A stretch of DNA of 64,000 nt from SHVO01 sp050246995. Its GTDB lineage: Bacteria; Pseudomonadota; Alphaproteobacteria; Rhodospirillales; Rhodospirillaceae. Shown here piece after piece: positions 61,798 through 64,000 of this stretch. The number at the start of each line of letters is the position of its first letter. The first letter of the stretch is position 1. Made by a program: the position numbers and the translations under genes. The DNA lies in the NCBI GenBank assembly GCA_050246995.1, contig JBFWVA010000014.1, positions 25,887 to 89,886 of the forward strand, in the 5' to 3' direction. Below the pieces are notes generated by a model. That model was not told the DNA's origin, did no database searches, and was given only the letters and a program-made list of their open reading frames with translations.

Positions 61798-61827
61798 GCC
61801 GGGCACCTCTTTGTGGGTCCGCCCGGC
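61798..61827 (-). terminator. Terminator after the PfkB kinase gene
   Basis: GCCGGGC and GCCCGGC (61798-61804, 61821-61827) pair exactly. On the minus strand the stem is followed by TTCTTTAT. It lies about 126 bases after the kinase stop and 75 bases before the typA start, so it separates the two units. Confidence 0.65.
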
Positions 61828-61953
61828 GCGCTAAAGTTGGCGTGTATGTATACTTAAGCCGTTGGATTTTCAAGGGTGCGGCGCAGCATAGGCCGCGAGA
61901 TTCTCGTTAAATATCAGCAACTGGGGCGCGGACTACGTATTCATCCTTATCCG

Positions 61954-62940
61954 TCAGAGTCCGTGCTTCACCAGGAGCTCCCGCAGGGGAACCTCCGGGC
62001 GGGCGCCCATATGGGAGATCACCTCGGCGGCCGCCATGGCTCCGATTCGGGCGCACGATAGGAGGGAGCGGCCGTGGGTATACCCATAGAGAAAGCCTGC
62101 CGCAAAGAGATCGCCCGCGCCGGTGGTATCGACCACCTTTTCCACCGGCGCCGCTTCGACGGCGGTCGTGGCCTGGCCGTCGAACACCACCGCCCCCTTG
62201 GCGCTCCGAGTCATGACGGCCAGCACCTTGGCGTTGCGCAGCCGCTCGACCGCGGTGTTCAGGTCACCGGCCTCATACATGCGGAAAATCTCCTCCTCGT
62301 TGCCGAACAGGATGTCCACTTCGTTGCGAATGAGATCCAGAAGGTCGGCGCGGTGGCGCTCGACGACAAACGGATCTGACAAGGACAGGGCGACCTGCCG
62401 TCCGGCGCTTTTAGCCGCTTTCGTGGCTTTCTGGATCGCGGCTTTGGCCTGGGGCGTGTCCCACTGGTAGCCCTCGATATAGAGCACGTGCGCGTCGGCG
62501 ATCTGTTTCTCGTCGATATCTTCCGGGCCGACCTCCGTGCAGGCGCCAAGGAAGGTGTTCATGGTGCGCTGTCCGTCGGGCGTGACCAGGATCAGGCAAG
62601 TCGCGGTCGGCTGCGTGCCGAGACTTCCGAAATATTCGACGCCGCTGACTTTGATGTCGTGGGCGAAGATCTCGCCGAGTTTGTCTTTGCCGACTTTACC
62701 GATGAACGCGGGGGTTCCGCCCAAAGAGGCGATCCCAACCATGGAATTGGCGGCCGATCCGCCCGAGATCTCCACGGCCCGGCCCATGCGGTCATAGATG
62801 AATTTCGATCGCTCCGCATTGCACAGCGCCATCGTGCCTTTGACCATACCGTGGGCGTTAATGAAGTCGTCGTCGGTGCGGGAAAGGATGTCGACAATGG
62901 CCGAACCGATACCGATGACGTCGTAGCGGGCCGCAGGCAT
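61954..62940 (-). CDS. Adenosine kinase-type PfkB sugar kinase
   Basis: This is a 328-aa ribokinase-family kinase. It starts Y-D-V-I-G-I-G-S-A-I-V-D-I, has I-S-G-G-S-A-A-N-S-M-V-G (PfkB signature 1) and V-D-T-T-G-A-G-D-L-F-A-A-G-F (signature 2, with the catalytic Asp). The sequence is of the adenosine kinase type seen in many Alphaproteobacteria, which phosphorylates adenosine to AMP. A different nucleoside or sugar cannot be excluded by eye. It stands alone, with a possible terminator at 61798-61827. Confidence 0.9.
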   Translation of the reverse strand: MPAARYDVIGIGSAIVDILSRTDDDFINAHGMVKGTMALCNAERSKFIYDRMGRAVEISGGSAANSMVGIASLGGTPAFIGKVGKDKLGEIFAHDIKVSGVEYFGSLGTQPTATCLILVTPDGQRTMNTFLGACTEVGPEDIDEKQIADAHVLYIEGYQWDTPQAKAAIQKATKAAKSAGRQVALSLSDPFVVERHRADLLDLIRNEVDILFGNEEEIFRMYEAGDLNTAVERLRNAKVLAVMTRSAKGAVVFDGQATTAVEAAPVEKVVDTTGAGDLFAAGFLYGYTHGRSLLSCARIGAMAAAEVISHMGARPEVPLRELLVKHGL

Positions 62941-63281
62941 AAGGGTTTCCTGTTTGAATTGACGCTTTGAAAATGGGATTCAACGAGGCTTTAGACCACA
63001 GAAGCTTTCGACGATAAAGCGAACTATGCTAGATATTTCAGGGGTTTTTAACGTTTCTGCGGCTAACGTCCAGGCTGCCCGTGACGAAACCGGATCAGGA
63101 TCAGGTGCTGAAGCAGGACAAACAGGACGGCGTAGAGACCGGCGCTGAAACCAGCCCGCGGCTCGATCTATCGAAGTCGGCGCGTCGCGGCGTTCGCCCG
63201 CCGACCAAAACATTTTCCGCGCGGCCCTCCAAGCAGGGCCTGTTTCGCACCACGTTGTTCGGGAGTTCAAGGGAGACACCC
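62941..63281. other. Intergenic region before the bactofilin, with in-frame upstream extension
   Basis: This 341-base stretch separates the divergent kinase and bactofilin genes. From 63081 (GTG) it is open in the bactofilin frame and would add a polar, low-complexity N-terminal extension of 67 residues. AT-rich bases at 62993-63060 are a likely promoter region. I see no other gene here. Confidence 0.5.
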
Positions 63282-63704
63282 ATGTCGGACAGGTTCAGCT
63301 CGGATCGCATGGCCGCCTTCAACCCGCAGATTCCACGCCGCGTCGCGGACATTCCCAATCCCGCCGCACTGCGCAGCGGCGATGACGCCGAAGGCAAGCG
63401 TCTGGTGGTCGGAAAACAGGTCCGCATCACCGGTGAGATCTCCGGCTGCGAACGCCTGGTGGTCGACGGCAGCGTCGACGCAAAAGTCTCGGGCGTGAAG
63501 ACCTTGGATGTCACGGCCAACGGCACCTTCAAAGGATCGAGCGAAGTGGACAGCGCCGTCATCGCCGGCACTTATGAAGGCGACCTCAAAGTGAAGGGTC
63601 ATTTGGAAATCGCCGCGAGCGGCGTGGTCACCGGCAAGGTCAGCTATAAAACCATCGCGGTGGCCAACGGCGGCCAGCTCCGCGGAGCGATCGAGACGCT
63701 TTAG
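63282..63704 (+). CDS. Bactofilin
   Basis: This is a 140-aa beta-helical cytoskeletal protein that polymerises without nucleotide. The core shows V-V-G-K-Q-V-R-I-T-G-E-I-S-G-C-E-R-L-V-V-D-G and hexapeptide-like repeats through V-A-N-G-G-Q-L-R-G. Proline-rich ends are typical of the family. I chose ATG 63282, with GGGAG seven bases upstream; GTG 63081 would give 207 aa. Bactofilins help to shape cells and anchor cell-wall enzymes. It overlaps the convergent nth-like gene by four bases. Confidence 0.9.
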   Translation: MSDRFSSDRMAAFNPQIPRRVADIPNPAALRSGDDAEGKRLVVGKQVRITGEISGCERLVVDGSVDAKVSGVKTLDVTANGTFKGSSEVDSAVIAGTYEGDLKVKGHLEIAASGVVTGKVSYKTIAVANGGQLRGAIETL

Positions 63705-64000
63705 CGCCTTTTTGGTTTTATCTTGCCGACGGCTTCCTTCGCGGCCTTGCGCGCGATTTTGGCCACGGCTTTCACATTTTTCTTTTTCTGCATGACGGCC
63801 TGAGGCGAGCCGGGCGGCGGCGTCTTGGGTTGATAGGCGCACAGGTCCGCGACCGGACAGCGCCAGCACTCGGGCGTGCGCGCGACGCAAATGTAGCGTC
63901 CATGCAGGATGAGCCAATGGTGCGCGCCCATCTTGAATTCCGCCGGCGTGACCTTTTCGAGCGCGAGCTCGACGGCAAGCGGATCTTTTCCGGGCGCTAG
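63701..64000 (-). CDS. nth: Endonuclease III-like DNA glycosylase, 5'-truncated by the window edge
   Basis: Only the C-terminal 99 residues are in the window. H-H-W-L-I-L-H-G-R-Y-I-C precedes the 4Fe-4S loop C-x6-C-x2-C-x5-C (C-V-A-R-T-P-E-C-W-R-C-P-V-A-D-L-C), the mark of the Nth/MutY family; the H-G-R-Y-x-C form is that of Nth. The catalytic Lys and Asp lie outside. The protein ends with a long Lys/Ala-rich tail (K-K-K-N-V-K-A-V-A-K), longer than in E. coli Nth. Confidence 0.9.
   Translation of the reverse strand, partial: LAPGKDPLAVELALEKVTPAEFKMGAHHWLILHGRYICVARTPECWRCPVADLCAYQPKTPPPGSPQAVMQKKKNVKAVAKIARKAAKEAVGKIKPKRR

Overview
The window looks like a chromosome segment of an alphaproteobacterium. 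Support: a 180-kDa-class NAD-glutamate dehydrogenase, a TIGR02186 protein beside a TauE/SafE permease, a CnoX/YbbN-type thioredoxin with an intact CGPC motif, a bactofilin, GTG starts and dense ATGA/GTGA overlaps in GC-rich genes. The genus cannot be fixed from the sequence; a Rhizomicrobium/Micropepsales-like lineage is only a guess.

Positions 1 to about 10,790 are accessory DNA, visibly less GC-rich than the rest, and end at the 3' end of a tRNA-Thr(CGT) gene (10792-10866, minus strand). The left part is a defence cluster: the end of a Schlafen/AlbA_2 protein, a DUF6946-like (possible PD-(D/E)XK) protein, a CapV-type patatin phospholipase and a CD-NTase. The last two form a type I CBASS, and the DUF6946-like gene is translationally coupled to it. 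Next come genes without clear homologues (zinc ribbon, small HTH-like, XRE-like, a 380-aa unknown) and a replication-like module: AlpA-like HTH, zinc-binding Rep-like protein and DUF927 ATPase. The module carries two related long palindromes with a shared 16-bp core and a 39-bp tandem repeat. No integrase is seen; the other element end must lie left of position 1 or be lost. An integrated replicating element (satellite-like or plasmid-like) with anti-phage cargo fits best, but is an inference.

From 10,975 to the right edge the DNA is ordinary core chromosome. It starts with a UbiH-type hydroxylase and a compact trehalose cluster (otsB, GH15 glucan/trehalose hydrolase, otsA, glk). A minus-strand group follows: DUF971, Trm112-like, Lon-substrate-binding domain and CnoX-like thioredoxin. 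Then come tRNA-Gly(GCC), an enoyl-CoA hydratase and the giant glutamate dehydrogenase.

The stretch 25.6-39.5 kb is largely envelope glycan and nucleotide-sugar metabolism: a GT41 O-GlcNAc-transferase-like protein, an MsbA-like exporter, a DegT aminotransferase plus Gfo/Idh/MocA dehydrogenase pair (possibly gnnB/gnnA for diamino-lipid A), a UMF1-type MFS permease, purH, a membrane-bound sugar-nucleotide dehydratase (CapD/FlaA1 type), a NeuD-like acyltransferase, gmd and fcl.

The stretch 39.5-64 kb holds TauE/SafE, TIGR02186, UspA, NfuA, a RutE-like nitroreductase, a DUF4287-like protein with a histone-H1-like tail, trpS, murJ, glnD, a small membrane protein, mutS, maeB, a PhoR-like kinase, two tandem AmpG-like permeases, typA, an adenosine-kinase-type PfkB kinase, a bactofilin and the 3' end of an nth-like gene. 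Hairpin terminators separate several of these units.
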